A stretch of DNA of 64,000 nucleotides, from assembly GCA_028284185.1 (NCBI GenBank), contig JANQSG010000013.1, forward strand, positions 1-64,000, read 5' to 3'. Position numbers and translations under genes: made by a program. Shown piece by piece: positions 1 through 10,220 of the stretch; position 1 is the first letter of the stretch, and each line of letters starts with the position of its first letter. Below the pieces are notes generated by a model. It saw only the letters and a list, made by a program, of their open reading frames with translations. It was not told the DNA's origin and did no database searches. Origin of the DNA: Kangiella sp. (GTDB lineage Bacteria > Pseudomonadota > Gammaproteobacteria > Enterobacterales > Kangiellaceae).

Positions 1-367
1 CCGCTACCGCAACTCCATGTCGATAGCGCATCAATTCGGCTAACATTTCTGCACGTGGCACAACTGGAATCCGCTGCTCTCGTGCCGCGTCAATTTCAGG
101 GTTTTCCTTATCAATGGCAGTAGAAACCACCACTACATCGACGCCTTCGATATTATTGCTGCGGTGACCAACAAAAATTTCAACCCCCATGCTTTCAAGC
201 CGCTCGGTAACACGACTTTGCCTTAGATCCGAACCTGAAACCTGATAACCCAAGTTCACCAATACCTCGGCAATACCGCTCATACCAGCACCGCCAATGC
301 CCACGAAATGAATCTGCTTAATGCGACGCATTTCTGGAATTTGCTGCCTTATCGTGGACTGATTCAT
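1..367 (-). CDS. murC: UDP-N-acetylmuramate--L-alanine ligase, N-terminal part (cut by window edge)
   Basis: Only the first 122 codons are present; the gene runs off the left edge. MurC adds L-alanine to UDP-MurNAc, the first peptide step of cytoplasmic peptidoglycan precursor synthesis. The visible part is the Rossmann-like UDP-binding domain with the glycine-rich motif [15 protein letters not shown] at about residues 20-34, then a VVVVSTAI strand. The start was chosen because its ATG overlaps the murG stop as ATGA, the coupling seen through this operon. The ATP-binding and C-terminal domains are not visible. The identification rests on the motif and on its position directly after murG. Confidence 0.93.
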   Translation of the reverse strand, partial: MNQSTIRQQIPEMRRIKQIHFVGIGGAGMSGIAEVLVNLGYQVSGSDLRQSRVTERLESMGVEIFVGHRSNNIEGVDVVVVSTAIDKENPEIDAAREQRIPVVPRAEMLAELMRYRHGVAVA

Positions 368-1494
368 GCTTCAGCTCCATTAGCTAAATCATCATTAATT
401 TGACCGCTGATACCGGCTGCTTTAATGCAATATTGAGCAACGGTTTTAGTGGCATCAGGCAGTGCCAGTCCACGTGCTTTTTCCGCTAACTCGATTAGGT
501 GTTTTTTGTTATTAGCCAGAGCCGTAATTTGCTCCGCCAAACGACTTTCTTTTAGATCATGTTGCTGAATAATAACCGCAGCACCCTGATCCGCCAGATA
601 ACGCGCATTATGAGTTTGATGATCATCAACCGCATGAGGAAATGGTACAAAAATGGCACAAACCCCAGCCATCGCCACTTCCGCCACAGTTAAGGCACCG
701 GCACGACAAATCACTAGGTCAGCCCAGGTATAAGCTTTAGCCATATCTTCAATAAACTCAGTTATTTCAAAAGTTACCCGCTCGTTGGTACAAGCTGCGT
801 AAGCTGTTTGAACTTCGGCTGACTTGCCACGCCCTGACTGATGTTTTACATCAATATAAAGACCGTTATTGACAACATTTAAAGTGGCAGGGATTTTTTC
901 ATTAAAAACTTGCGCTCCTAAACTACCACCAACAACCAATAAATTAATTTTTCCTGCTGACTCCGTTAATCGCTCAGAAGCTAAAGGAATTTGCAAAAAA
1001 TCGTTACGTACTGGATTACCTGTAGTCACCACTTTTTTATTATTTTTAAAAGCACCAGGATAAGCTTGTAAAGTATAGCGACTCACTTTATGCAACAATT
1101 TATTAGTCATACCTGCTACTGCATTTTGCTCATGAATAACCACCGGTACACCACACAGTTTTGCAGCCAAACCGCCTGGGCCACTGGCAAAGCCGCCCAT
1201 ACCTAGCACCACGTCCGGCTTCACTTTCTGAATAATTTTCTTTGCCGCCATAACATTGGAAACGATACTGAATGGTGCCTTTAATAAAGATACGAAACCT
1301 TTGCCACGCAAACCTTTAACTGGCAACAGGATAATTTCGATACCATGTTGCGGCACAATATCCGCTTCCATTTTTCCTTCGGAGCCGAGCCAATGCAGTT
1401 TCCAGCCTTGCTGCTGCAACAATTTACCTACCGCCAATGCAGGGAAGATATGACCACCAGTGCCACCGGCCATTAATAAAATGGTCTTACTCAT
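364..1494 (-). CDS. murG: UDP-GlcNAc:lipid I N-acetylglucosaminyltransferase MurG
   Basis: MurG transfers GlcNAc to lipid I, making lipid II on the inner face of the cytoplasmic membrane. The 376-residue protein opens with [20 protein letters not shown], so the family's GGTGGH loop is at residues 10-15. A second glycine-rich loop ([11 protein letters not shown]) follows near residue 100, and a C-terminal donor-binding region holds [12 protein letters not shown]. The reading frame stays open for 20 codons upstream, but the ATG at 1494 is preceded by a strong GGAGGT five bases away and gives the family's usual N-terminus. It overlaps the end of ftsW by 8 bases and murC by 4, implying translational coupling. 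Confidence 0.96.
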   Translation of the reverse strand: MSKTILLMAGGTGGHIFPALAVGKLLQQQGWKLHWLGSEGKMEADIVPQHGIEIILLPVKGLRGKGFVSLLKAPFSIVSNVMAAKKIIQKVKPDVVLGMGGFASGPGGLAAKLCGVPVVIHEQNAVAGMTNKLLHKVSRYTLQAYPGAFKNNKKVVTTGNPVRNDFLQIPLASERLTESAGKINLLVVGGSLGAQVFNEKIPATLNVVNNGLYIDVKHQSGRGKSAEVQTAYAACTNERVTFEITEFIEDMAKAYTWADLVICRAGALTVAEVAMAGVCAIFVPFPHAVDDHQTHNARYLADQGAAVIIQQHDLKESRLAEQITALANNKKHLIELAEKARGLALPDATKTVAQYCIKAAGISGQINDDLANGAEA

Positions 1495-2695
1495 CTGCAC
1501 CTCCATAGGCCCGTTTGATCGAAGCGTATTCGTATTCCTTGCGTCGCGTTTCAAAATCCACCCGCAATAAAATGGCTATTGCCATACAACTCACAATTAG
1601 AGAATTGCCACCATAACTAATAAAAGGCAGGGTTAAACCTTTAGTCGGCAAGGAACCACTGGCCACACCAATATTAATCAAGGCCTGTAGACTTAACCAA
1701 AAACCAAAGCCATAACACATATAAGCAGAAAAATACTGCTCCATGCGCAAAGCCCTGCGGCCAATGGACAAACTTTTGATAAAGATAATCACAAACAGCG
1801 CAATGACCAGTGTGACGCCAATAAAGCCAAACTCTTCAGCAAACACCGCAAACACAAAGTCGGTATGTGCCTCTGGCAAATACGACAGTTTTTGCACGCT
1901 ATTACCCAAACCTGCGCCAAACCAATCGCCACGACCAAAAGCAATCAGGGATTGCACCAGTTGATAGCCACCACCAAATTGATCGGCCCAGGGGTCTAAA
2001 AAACTGGTTAAGCGCTTCATGCGATAAGGCACTTTGAGCACAACCAAAGCCATTACCAGGCTGACAAAAGCACTTAAACTGACAAACTGCCATAAACGTG
2101 CGCCAGCTAAAAACATCATGGCCAGTGCAGTTGCCACTATTACCGCGGAAGATCCGAAGTCCGGTTGCAATAATAAAAATGCAACGATCAAACCAATCAA
2201 TAATAATGGCTTCATAAAACCACGAACCTGAGTTTGTAACTCATCGCTACGGCGCACCAGATAACCTGCCAGATAAATCACCACAAATAATTTCATCAGC
2301 TCCGCAGGCTGCATCGTAAGCGGTCCCAAAGCGATCCAGCGTTTACTGCCATTCACTTCTCGGCCAACCACCAAAACCGCTATCAGTACCACTATTCCAA
2401 ATAGCAGCAGATAAGGCCCATAAACCTGCCAAAAACGCGTCTCCAACTGCAACACGCAAATCGAAGCGATAAATGCAATGGCCAAATAGATACTGTGGCG
2501 CATTAGGAAATAAAATTCGTTACCACGCATATTATCTTCTGCGTATGGCATCGAACTTGAAGCGACCATAACAAGGCCAATGGCGAGCAAAATAAATACT
2601 GGCCCTAATAACCAGGGATCCAGTTTGGTTCTGGGATCAGCCACTTTGAGTTGTTCAACAAAATCGCCAACTTTTAAGAAATTTTGCGCTAACAT
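1487..2695 (-). CDS. ftsW: Lipid II polymerase / division protein FtsW (SEDS family)
   Basis: FtsW is the septal SEDS peptidoglycan glycosyltransferase that works with the transpeptidase FtsI. The 402 residues contain about ten hydrophobic segments starting near residue 30. SEDS signatures are visible: a WIALGPLTMQPAE stretch after the fourth or fifth segment, a large periplasmic loop with YQLVQSLIAFGRGDWFGAGL, and LPEAHTDFVFAVFAEEFGF, followed by the C-terminal LPFISYGGNSL. It lies between murD and murG, overlapping both by 7-8 bases, which is the standard dcw position. Presence of the division-specific context and sequence separates it from RodA. Confidence 0.95.
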   Translation of the reverse strand: MLAQNFLKVGDFVEQLKVADPRTKLDPWLLGPVFILLAIGLVMVASSSMPYAEDNMRGNEFYFLMRHSIYLAIAFIASICVLQLETRFWQVYGPYLLLFGIVVLIAVLVVGREVNGSKRWIALGPLTMQPAELMKLFVVIYLAGYLVRRSDELQTQVRGFMKPLLLIGLIVAFLLLQPDFGSSAVIVATALAMMFLAGARLWQFVSLSAFVSLVMALVVLKVPYRMKRLTSFLDPWADQFGGGYQLVQSLIAFGRGDWFGAGLGNSVQKLSYLPEAHTDFVFAVFAEEFGFIGVTLVIALFVIIFIKSLSIGRRALRMEQYFSAYMCYGFGFWLSLQALINIGVASGSLPTKGLTLPFISYGGNSLIVSCMAIAILLRVDFETRRKEYEYASIKRAYGGADE

Positions 2696-4044
2696 GCTAA
2701 TGCCCTCGCTAATTTCATAAATTCTTCGCCACGCTCCTGATAATTTTTATAGCTATCCAAACTGGCGCAAGCTGGTGATAATAAAACCAGGCAATTTTGC
2801 CATTGATTTTGCTGGATCAGTTGCTGCGATTTGACTAAAGCCTGGGCCATATTTTCAACCAGGTAACTTTTGTCAAGCAGCAGTAAAGATAGTGCTTTGG
2901 CATCTTTACCAAACACGATCAAAGCAGAAACCTGATTCTCTAACGGGGCTTGCAAAGCGGATAGATCGGCACCTTTAGCATCGCCGCCAGCAATTAAGAT
3001 AATTTGCTCAAATAAAGCTGCAAAACTTTCAATGGCTGCTACCGTAGCGCCAACGTTGGTAGCTTTTGAATCATTAATGTAATGTATGCCATTTTTCTCA
3101 GCAACAAACTGGCAACGATGTGGCAATCCTTGATAGTTTTTCGCTGCCGCTAATACCGCATCATTAATCTCAATACCAACTGCGTCCAGCAGAGCAAAAG
3201 CTGCCACCACATTCAAAGCATTGTGCGCTCCCTGCAAACTCAATTCTGCCAGCGATATTACTGTTTTATCTTTATGCCGAATCACTCGCTGAACCAAATC
3301 CAAAACCCAGTCCAAAGTTTCCTCTTCAGCAGTCGCAGCTGAGATCACAGCAAACGAAATTTGTTCATCACCAAATGACCAGGTATTTTCATCATTATGA
3401 TTAATTACAATGGTTTCAGCGTTGCGATAAATACGACGCTTAGCCGCAATATAATCCTGATAAGATTGATAGCGATCCAAATGATCTTCACAGATATTCA
3501 AAATGGTTGCAGCGATTGGTCTTAATTTATAGGTGGTTTCCAATTGAAAACTGGATAGTTCCAGCACCATAAAATCAGCATCCTGATTTACCAGATCCAG
3601 CGCCGGCACACCAAAATTACCGCCAATTAGGGCTTTCTTACCACTGACATTGATTAAGGTTGCAACCAGTTCTGTTACCGTGCTTTTACCGTTAGAGCCA
3701 GTAATCGCAATCACCGGAACCTGATTGACTTGCGCAAAAAGTTCAATGTCACCAATAACTTTCACTCCAGCTTTTTCAGCTTCCAGTATTTCTGGAGTGT
3801 TTTTTGCAATACCTGGGCTAACTACCAATTCATCAAACTCGTTAAAAAGTTGTGGATTCCAAACCAGATAAGCGTCGCTATTGATCGCCAATAATTCATC
3901 AAGCCCGGATGGCTCCTGACGTGTATCCATCACTTTGAATTGCTGATTCTGTTGATGCAAAAAACGCGCAACCGACAAGCCGGTCTGACCCAATCCCAGG
4001 ACCAGACGTTTCTTATCAGCTAATGTTTTGAGTTGCATCTTCAT
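2689..4044 (-). CDS. murD: UDP-N-acetylmuramoyl-L-alanine--D-glutamate ligase MurD
   Basis: MurD adds D-glutamate to UDP-MurNAc-L-Ala in the cytoplasm. With the start chosen here the protein has 451 residues. It has an N-terminal Rossmann domain (LVLGLGQTGLSVARFL from about residue 14), the Mur-ligase P-loop GSNGKST at 116-122, and a C-terminal domain with LLSPACASLDSYKNYQERG, diagnostic of MurD. The frame is open for 28 more codons upstream, overlapping mraY, but those residues do not resemble MurD. The ATG at 4044 or the one two codons later (4038) is more likely; neither has a strong ribosome site, so the exact start is uncertain. Confidence 0.94.
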   Translation of the reverse strand: MKMQLKTLADKKRLVLGLGQTGLSVARFLHQQNQQFKVMDTRQEPSGLDELLAINSDAYLVWNPQLFNEFDELVVSPGIAKNTPEILEAEKAGVKVIGDIELFAQVNQVPVIAITGSNGKSTVTELVATLINVSGKKALIGGNFGVPALDLVNQDADFMVLELSSFQLETTYKLRPIAATILNICEDHLDRYQSYQDYIAAKRRIYRNAETIVINHNDENTWSFGDEQISFAVISAATAEEETLDWVLDLVQRVIRHKDKTVISLAELSLQGAHNALNVVAAFALLDAVGIEINDAVLAAAKNYQGLPHRCQFVAEKNGIHYINDSKATNVGATVAAIESFAALFEQIILIAGGDAKGADLSALQAPLENQVSALIVFGKDAKALSLLLLDKSYLVENMAQALVKSQQLIQQNQWQNCLVLLSPACASLDSYKNYQERGEEFMKLARALAC

Positions 4045-4070
4045 CTTCAAAAAATTTCTCTTTATTTCAT

Positions 4071-5150
4071 TTAGCGAAGTTTTAACGTCGCTAATCCCAC
4101 TAACACCAACATCAGTGAGATAATCCAAAATCGCACTATAACTCTTGGTTCCGGCCAGCCTTTTAATTCATAGTGATGGTGCAATGGCGCCATCCTGAAA
4201 ATACGCTTGCCGGTTAATTTATAAGAACCCACTTGCAACATGACAGATACGGTTTCAATGACAAAAACACCACCCATAATAAAGAGCACTAATTCCTGCC
4301 GAACCAATACCGCAATGGTGCCTAAGGCCGCGCCCAAACCCAATGCACCTACATCGCCCATAAAGACTTGTGCCGGATAAGTGTTAAACCATAGAAAGCC
4401 CAATCCAGCTCCGACAATAGCAGCACAGAAGACCACCAACTCCCCCACGCCTTTGATATAGGGAATTTGCAAATATTCCGAGAAGATCTGATTACCCGTA
4501 AGGTAAGCAAAAATACCTAAACCACCCGCCACTAAAACCGTTGGTAAAATAGCCAGGCCGTCCAAGCCATCGGTCAGATTAACTGCATTACTGGTGCCGA
4601 CAATTACGAAATAGGTCAAAAAGATAAACAGGATCCCTAACTGTGGTGCTATATCTTTAAAGAACGGAACCAATAACTGGGTTTCCACCGGACTGGCGCT
4701 ATAGAATAAATAAATCGCAATACCGGCACCGAATACTGACTGCCATAAATATTTCCAGCGTGCGATTAAACCTTTCGGATCTCTTCTCACCAGTTTGATG
4801 TAATCGTCAGCCAAACCCACCAAACCAAAACCAACAATGGCAACAATACAAACCCACAAATAACGGTTTTCCAGTTCACCCCATAACAGAGCGCTCAAGA
4901 CAATCGCTACAATAATCAAGGCACCACCCATAGTCGGTGTGCCTGACTTGCTTAAATGTGATTGTGGGCCATCGTCGCGCACCGTTTGTCCAATTTGGTA
5001 GCTGCTCAGTTTTCGGATCATGACCGGCCCTACCAATAGGGAAATGCCTAATGCTGTCAGCACTGACAAGATGCCACGCATGGTCAAATATTGGAAAACG
5101 TTAAACCCCGAATAAAACTGTGATAAATACTCCGCCAACCAGGTTAACAT
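4071..5150 (-). CDS. mraY: Phospho-N-acetylmuramoyl-pentapeptide transferase MraY
   Basis: MraY makes lipid I by transferring phospho-MurNAc-pentapeptide to undecaprenyl phosphate; it is an integral membrane enzyme. The 359 residues match the family length. They include the N-terminal [20 protein letters not shown], the aspartate motif GLADDYIKL after the third or fourth membrane segment, [28 protein letters not shown] and the histidine motif [13 protein letters not shown] near the C-terminus. The start has an excellent GGGAGGTGA site 3-8 bases upstream, and its ATG shares one base with the murF stop codon. Confidence 0.97.
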   Translation of the reverse strand: MLTWLAEYLSQFYSGFNVFQYLTMRGILSVLTALGISLLVGPVMIRKLSSYQIGQTVRDDGPQSHLSKSGTPTMGGALIIVAIVLSALLWGELENRYLWVCIVAIVGFGLVGLADDYIKLVRRDPKGLIARWKYLWQSVFGAGIAIYLFYSASPVETQLLVPFFKDIAPQLGILFIFLTYFVIVGTSNAVNLTDGLDGLAILPTVLVAGGLGIFAYLTGNQIFSEYLQIPYIKGVGELVVFCAAIVGAGLGFLWFNTYPAQVFMGDVGALGLGAALGTIAVLVRQELVLFIMGGVFVIETVSVMLQVGSYKLTGKRIFRMAPLHHHYELKGWPEPRVIVRFWIISLMLVLVGLATLKLR

Positions 5151-6550
5151 TAGTCACCTCCCCCAAGAGAATTATTATGCTCATCCTGATGCTGAGTATC
5201 AGCCAAAACAGCCGCTACTACCTGCTCCATACGCGCACTGCGCGAACCTTTTATCAGCACCTTATGCTCTGCACTCATTGTTTTTTTGAGCATTGCGATA
5301 AGTGCTTCTTTATTATCAAAAAACTGTCCATCATCTCCGAAAGCCTGCGCACTATAACGGCTCATATCGCCGCAAGCCCATAGCGCATCGAGCTGTCGTT
5401 GTTTGGCATATTGGCCCACTTGACGATGATATTTTTCACTGTCATCGCCCAACTCACCCATATCGCCTAACACCAAAATTCTTATGCCATCCAAACCTGC
5501 TAATACATCAACTGCAACCTTGACCGACGCCACGCTGGCATTGTAACTGTCGTCGATCAACAAACTGCCATTGATGCCTTTTTTCGGATTTAAACGACCT
5601 TTGACCGCTGCTACTTTTTCTAATCCGGCCTTAATCTGCTGCAAACTGGCACCTGCGGAATGACTTAAGGCTGCCGCGACCAAAGCATTGGAAACCTGAT
5701 GAATACCTGGCGCACTTAATTGCACCACAATCGATTCCGAAAAAACCTTCATCTCAAAAGTTGCACAGTTGTTACTATCAAGTTTGATATTATCGGCTGT
5801 AAAATCGGCAGAAATGTGGCGAGAAACGGTTACTTTGTGATAATTACCTTGCTCCAAATAATCACTGGCAAAATCTGAATCCAGATTAACAACCGCAACA
5901 CCATTACTAGCCAATGCCTGATAAATTTCGCCTTTAGCCTTAGCCACGCCTTGAATCGAACCAAAACCTTCAATATGTGCGGGAGCCACATTGTTGACCA
6001 CGCTAATATCAGGTCTGGCAATTTCGGCGCAATAAGCAATTTCACCTTGATGATTAGCGCCCATTTCGATTACCGCAAATCTTTCCTTGCCAGTTAAACG
6101 CAGTAATGTTAATGGCACCCCAATGTGATTATTAAAATTGCCCAGCGTGGCTAAAACTGCTTCATCAGGCTCTACGCTTTGGCGCAAAATTGAAGCAACC
6201 ATTTCCTTTACGCTGGTTTTGCCGGCACTACCCGTAATACCAATTACTTTTGGATTGACTTGCTGACGTACATAATGCGCCAATTGACCTAAGGCTGCTT
6301 CGGTGTTTTTAACCACTATTTGAGGTAACTTGTGTTCCTGTGGTTTTGAAACCAGTAAGGCTTTAGCTCCTTGTTTTTCGGCTTGCCCGACAAATTGATG
6401 TGCATCGAAATTGTCACCAATCAATGCAACAAAAAGACTGTTATCTTTTTGTTGGCGGCTATCGGTAAAGACTTCAGAAATGGTGCAATCCGCCCCCATC
6501 AATTGGCCATCAACCGCTTTACAAATGGTGGTCAAGCTTAGTGCAATCAT
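5150..6550 (-). CDS. murF: UDP-MurNAc-tripeptide--D-alanyl-D-alanine ligase MurF
   Basis: MurF attaches D-Ala-D-Ala to complete the cytoplasmic UDP-MurNAc-pentapeptide. The 466-residue protein has an N-terminal substrate domain (SEVFTDSRQ near residue 25), the ATP-binding motif [14 protein letters not shown] (P-loop 107-113), [13 protein letters not shown] and the C-terminal [12 protein letters not shown] and [12 protein letters not shown], all typical of MurF. The start ATG overlaps the stop codon of murE by four bases (ATGA). It sits between murE and mraY as in most gammaproteobacterial dcw clusters. Confidence 0.96.
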   Translation of the reverse strand: MIALSLTTICKAVDGQLMGADCTISEVFTDSRQQKDNSLFVALIGDNFDAHQFVGQAEKQGAKALLVSKPQEHKLPQIVVKNTEAALGQLAHYVRQQVNPKVIGITGSAGKTSVKEMVASILRQSVEPDEAVLATLGNFNNHIGVPLTLLRLTGKERFAVIEMGANHQGEIAYCAEIARPDISVVNNVAPAHIEGFGSIQGVAKAKGEIYQALASNGVAVVNLDSDFASDYLEQGNYHKVTVSRHISADFTADNIKLDSNNCATFEMKVFSESIVVQLSAPGIHQVSNALVAAALSHSAGASLQQIKAGLEKVAAVKGRLNPKKGINGSLLIDDSYNASVASVKVAVDVLAGLDGIRILVLGDMGELGDDSEKYHRQVGQYAKQRQLDALWACGDMSRYSAQAFGDDGQFFDNKEALIAMLKKTMSAEHKVLIKGSRSARMEQVVAAVLADTQHQDEHNNSLGGGD

Positions 6551-8079
6551 GCTTTGGCCCCCATTGTTTTACTTCCAACTAAACTCTGTACCGTTTCTAA
6601 ATCACTGTAAGTTAATTTTTCCTGACCAATTTCCTGATAATCTTCATGACCTTTGCCAGCCACTAGCACCATGTCCTCTTTAGTCGCTTGTAAATAAGCT
6701 TGAACAATGGCTTCTCTTCTTGGGCTGATGTAAGGAATTTTTTTATCCTGCATGCCCTTACGGATCATTTTGACAATCGCCTTAGGATTTTCCGTACGTG
6801 GATTATCGTCGGTAATAATGACTTGGTCGGCATTGGCTTCTGCTATTTTGCCCATCACCGCACGCTTACTGGTATCTCGATCACCGCCACAACCAAATAA
6901 ACACCACAGCTTGCCCTGGCAGTGATGGCGTAGGCTGCTTAATGCTTTTTCCAGCGCATCAGGCGTATGCGCATAATCCACCACCAAAGTAGCCTCTTGG
7001 CCATTGGAAAATTGCTGCATTCTACCGATAACGGGTTTGGCACCATTGAGTGCCACAATCCACTTATGAATATCGCCCAGCAAAGCCCCTAAAACCCCAG
7101 CAACAGCCAATAAATTGGATAAATTAAAATCACCCAGTAAATTGCTGTGAATACGGCCAGTTCCCCAAGGTGTTTCAACGTCCGACTGAATACCATTTAA
7201 GGTAAAGGATTCATTCTGACTCAAGATCCAATTTTGAGTTAACCCAATATCAGCTTTACCTGAACGCGAATAAGCAATTTTTTCGGCAGTAATTTCAGGA
7301 TCTTTTAATAATTTTTGACCGTAAGAATCATCTGCATTAATCACCGCAAATTCCAGCTCACCGCGCAAAAATAATTTACGTTTTGCCTGGAAATAATTTT
7401 CCATATCGCCGTGATATTCCAGATGGTCATGGCTTAAGTTAGTAAATACCGCCACTTTATAATTAAGCCCATCCACCCGATTTTGATCCAAACCATGTGA
7501 CGAAACTTCCATACATAAATGATGATAATTTTTGGTCAAATAATCATGCGCCAATTGCTGAATAAGCACGGGATCAGAAGTGGTATTCTGGCTGGATTGC
7601 AGTTGATCGAATGCACCATTACCTAAAGTGCTAAGCAATAAAGTTGGTTTTTGTACCAGCTCCAAAGCCTGTGCCGCTAAATAGCAAACACTGGTTTTGC
7701 CATTGGTTCCAGTAACACCAACCAGCGACATTTTTTTGCTTGGCGAGCCATAAAATTTTCCTGCAATTCGGCTAACTTTAGTGGCTAAGTTAGGAACTGG
7801 AACAATTTTGATAGCAGCAGGATCCTGAATAAATTGTTCCAGACCATCAGCTTCAGCAATAATGGCTTTAGCGCCCTGTTGAATCGCCATACTGATAAAA
7901 TTACGGCCATCGGTTTGCTGTCCTGGATAAGCCAGAAAAGCATCACCTGTAATAACCTTGCGGCTATCAATGCTGATGCCGGTTACTTTAATCTGCTTTA
8001 AAGCCAAAGTTTTGATCTGTTCTTTTTGCAAAGAACCTTTGAGCAATTTTTTCAGGCTAATCGTGGGAGTATTAATCAT
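6547..8079 (-). CDS. murE: UDP-MurNAc-L-Ala-D-Glu:meso-diaminopimelate ligase MurE
   Basis: MurE adds the third residue of the stem peptide. The 510-residue protein carries SIDSRKV near residue 37, the P-loop GTNGKTS at 124-130, and the sequence ITDDNPRTENP. DNPR at this position is the established signature of enzymes that use meso-diaminopimelate rather than lysine, so the wall is of the Gram-negative DAP type. The C-terminal AGKGHEDYQ is also conserved. The start overlaps the end of ftsI by eight bases and the stop overlaps the murF start, so the gene is embedded in the coupled operon. Confidence 0.96.
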   Translation of the reverse strand: MINTPTISLKKLLKGSLQKEQIKTLALKQIKVTGISIDSRKVITGDAFLAYPGQQTDGRNFISMAIQQGAKAIIAEADGLEQFIQDPAAIKIVPVPNLATKVSRIAGKFYGSPSKKMSLVGVTGTNGKTSVCYLAAQALELVQKPTLLLSTLGNGAFDQLQSSQNTTSDPVLIQQLAHDYLTKNYHHLCMEVSSHGLDQNRVDGLNYKVAVFTNLSHDHLEYHGDMENYFQAKRKLFLRGELEFAVINADDSYGQKLLKDPEITAEKIAYSRSGKADIGLTQNWILSQNESFTLNGIQSDVETPWGTGRIHSNLLGDFNLSNLLAVAGVLGALLGDIHKWIVALNGAKPVIGRMQQFSNGQEATLVVDYAHTPDALEKALSSLRHHCQGKLWCLFGCGGDRDTSKRAVMGKIAEANADQVIITDDNPRTENPKAIVKMIRKGMQDKKIPYISPRREAIVQAYLQATKEDMVLVAGKGHEDYQEIGQEKLTYSDLETVQSLVGSKTMGAKA

Positions 8080-9811
8080 GCCTAATACCCCCTAGCGCCA
8101 GAGTTTTAGCACCATTGGCATCAGGAGCCACATTCATCAAATCCAACGCCTTATCAGCCACTTTGGAAAACACTGGCGCCGAAACAGTACCACCGTAATA
8201 AGCATCACCAGCAGGCTCATCCACCATAACCACGATAGCGAACTTGGGATCAGAAGCTGGTACCAAACCTGCAAATACGGTGACATATTCATCGCCATAA
8301 CCGCCGGTTTTAGCCACTTTTCTGGCAGTTCCAGTTTTACCGGCAACCCGATAGCCATCGACTTTGGCCTTAGTACCAGTGCCACCAGCAGCTACTACAT
8401 TTTCCATCATCTTGACCACATTTTTGGCGATCCTGGGCTTGATTACTTGTTCGCCCTGTTCAAGCCCTGACTGCTTTAATAAGGTCAAGGGGCGCTTAAC
8501 ACCTTCAGCACCTAAAATGCTATAAGCCTGCGCCAATTGAATTGAGCTCACCTGAAAACCATAACCAAAGGAAAACGTCGCTTTTTCAATATCCGACCAA
8601 TTGGCGCGCGGTCGCATCACACCTTTGGCTTCACCTTGCACACCAAGCCCGGTGATTTTGCCAAAACCCACTTTTTGGAAACTGTCTAAAAATTCCTGAT
8701 CCGATAACGACAAGGCCACCCGACTAACACCCATGTTACTGGATTTTTTAATAATGCCGCCTAAATCCAGCACTCCATAATTACGCGGATCCTTGACAAC
8801 CTTTCGATTCAATCGCATCCGTCCTGGCGAAGTATCAACTTTAGATTCTGGCTGGTATTTACCACTCTCCAAAGCACTGACAATGGTTAAAGGTTTGACG
8901 GTAGAGCCAGGCTCAAACAAATCCGCAATAGCTCGATTTCGAGTCATTGCGGGAAAGCGTGAGTCTGAACGATTGGGATTAAAAGAAGGCTGGCTGGCCA
9001 TAGCCAAGACCTCGCCCGTATCCACATCCACCACCACGATTGAGCCGCCTTTAGCACTATGACTCAACACCGCTTTTTTCAATTCTTTGTAGGCCACCGC
9101 CTGGATCCGCGAATCAATACTCAATTGTAAATCATGGCCTTGCTCAGCTTCTTTTAACACGCCTCTTTCTTCCACCACACGGCGCTGCAAATCGACCACA
9201 ACTTTTTCTTTGCCTTGTTTGCCAGTTAGATAAGCATCAAATGCTTTTTCAACACCTTCTAAACCTTTGTCATCAATGCCGGTAAAGCCAACCAGATGAG
9301 CAGCCACTTCTGCACTTGGATAATAACGGCGGTATTCCGATTTTAAATTAACACCATTAATAGCTAAGCGTTTGACATATAAAGCAATATTGGGATCTAA
9401 ATGGCGCTCTAACCAGACAAAACGCTTGCCTGCACGCTGCAAAACCCACTGCTTCAACTCATCTTCATCCCTATTGAGTGCCGCTGCAAAACCTTTCCAG
9501 GCTTTACTATTTAGTACTTCTTTATCTGCTAACAAGGTTTTCGGATCGAGCCACACTGACTCAATCGGTACCGAACGTGCCAACTCCACCCCATTGCGAT
9601 CCAGGATCAAACCGCGATGGGAAGAAATACCTTTAATACGAACCGAGCGCGATTCACCTGCCTTGGCCAAATCACCAGAATTAATCACTTGCAGATAAGC
9701 CGCACGTCCCACCAAACTGACAAAACACACGCAAACCAAAACTATCATGGTGTAATAACGCCATGTGCACATTGGTACTGATTTTAGTTTGCGGTTACGC
9801 GTTTTTTTCAC
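8072..9811 (-). CDS. ftsI: Septal peptidoglycan transpeptidase FtsI (PBP3)
   Basis: FtsI cross-links septal peptidoglycan and partners with FtsW. The 579-residue class B penicillin-binding protein has a short basic cytoplasmic tail, one membrane anchor at about residues 19-38, and a pedestal domain with RGLILDRNG near 67-74. The transpeptidase motifs are STVK (nucleophile Ser303), SSN (357-359) and KTG (492-494). All catalytic motifs are intact. It lies 26 bases after ftsL and overlaps murE. The early anchor and dcw position distinguish it from the elongation enzyme PBP2. Confidence 0.96.
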   Translation of the reverse strand: MKKTRNRKLKSVPMCTWRYYTMIVLVCVCFVSLVGRAAYLQVINSGDLAKAGESRSVRIKGISSHRGLILDRNGVELARSVPIESVWLDPKTLLADKEVLNSKAWKGFAAALNRDEDELKQWVLQRAGKRFVWLERHLDPNIALYVKRLAINGVNLKSEYRRYYPSAEVAAHLVGFTGIDDKGLEGVEKAFDAYLTGKQGKEKVVVDLQRRVVEERGVLKEAEQGHDLQLSIDSRIQAVAYKELKKAVLSHSAKGGSIVVVDVDTGEVLAMASQPSFNPNRSDSRFPAMTRNRAIADLFEPGSTVKPLTIVSALESGKYQPESKVDTSPGRMRLNRKVVKDPRNYGVLDLGGIIKKSSNMGVSRVALSLSDQEFLDSFQKVGFGKITGLGVQGEAKGVMRPRANWSDIEKATFSFGYGFQVSSIQLAQAYSILGAEGVKRPLTLLKQSGLEQGEQVIKPRIAKNVVKMMENVVAAGGTGTKAKVDGYRVAGKTGTARKVAKTGGYGDEYVTVFAGLVPASDPKFAIVVMVDEPAGDAYYGGTVSAPVFSKVADKALDLMNVAPDANGAKTLALGGIRHD

Positions 9812-9837
9812 GTCTTCTCTACTTCTACTATAAAAAG

Positions 9838-10215
9838 TTAAGGTTCAACTCGCGCCTTATCCGAGGCGCTGGCTTCAATTAATACTTCAGATTTTTTGTC
9901 CAGGTGCTTCATCTGTAATTTTTTTTCAGCCAGTTTTTCAATACGGCTGTGCTCGGCAAGCGCACTTTGCTCCAAACGCAACTTTTGCCAATTCAAATCT
10001 AAAGCTGACTGCTCGTCCTGTAGACGGTTATATTCACTGGTAGCCATCCGATACTGGTGAGTTTGTGAAGCCACCAGAATGGCCGAATACACCACCAAGC
10101 CACCGAGTAATAACAAGCCAAAACGACGGGCAAATACTGCCACCAAACTATAAAAAGGCCATAAGCGATTAGTTTCGCTAGTTTTAGCCTTCGTTTTAGC
10201 TGTTCTCTTCGCCAT
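9838..10215 (-). CDS. ftsL: Cell division protein FtsL
   Basis: FtsL is a small bitopic membrane protein that forms the FtsQLB complex and activates FtsWI. The 125 residues comprise a basic cytoplasmic tail, one hydrophobic segment at about residues 33-50 (LLLLGGLVVYSAILVAS) and a periplasmic segment rich in Leu, Glu and Gln, fitting the family's coiled coil (LQDEQSALDLNWQKLRLEQS). FtsL is poorly conserved, so the call depends on its size, topology and place between rsmH and ftsI. The start is 5 bases after rsmH. Confidence 0.9.
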   Translation of the reverse strand: MAKRTAKTKAKTSETNRLWPFYSLVAVFARRFGLLLLGGLVVYSAILVASQTHQYRMATSEYNRLQDEQSALDLNWQKLRLEQSALAEHSRIEKLAEKKLQMKHLDKKSEVLIEASASDKARVEP

Positions 10216-10220
10216 AATCC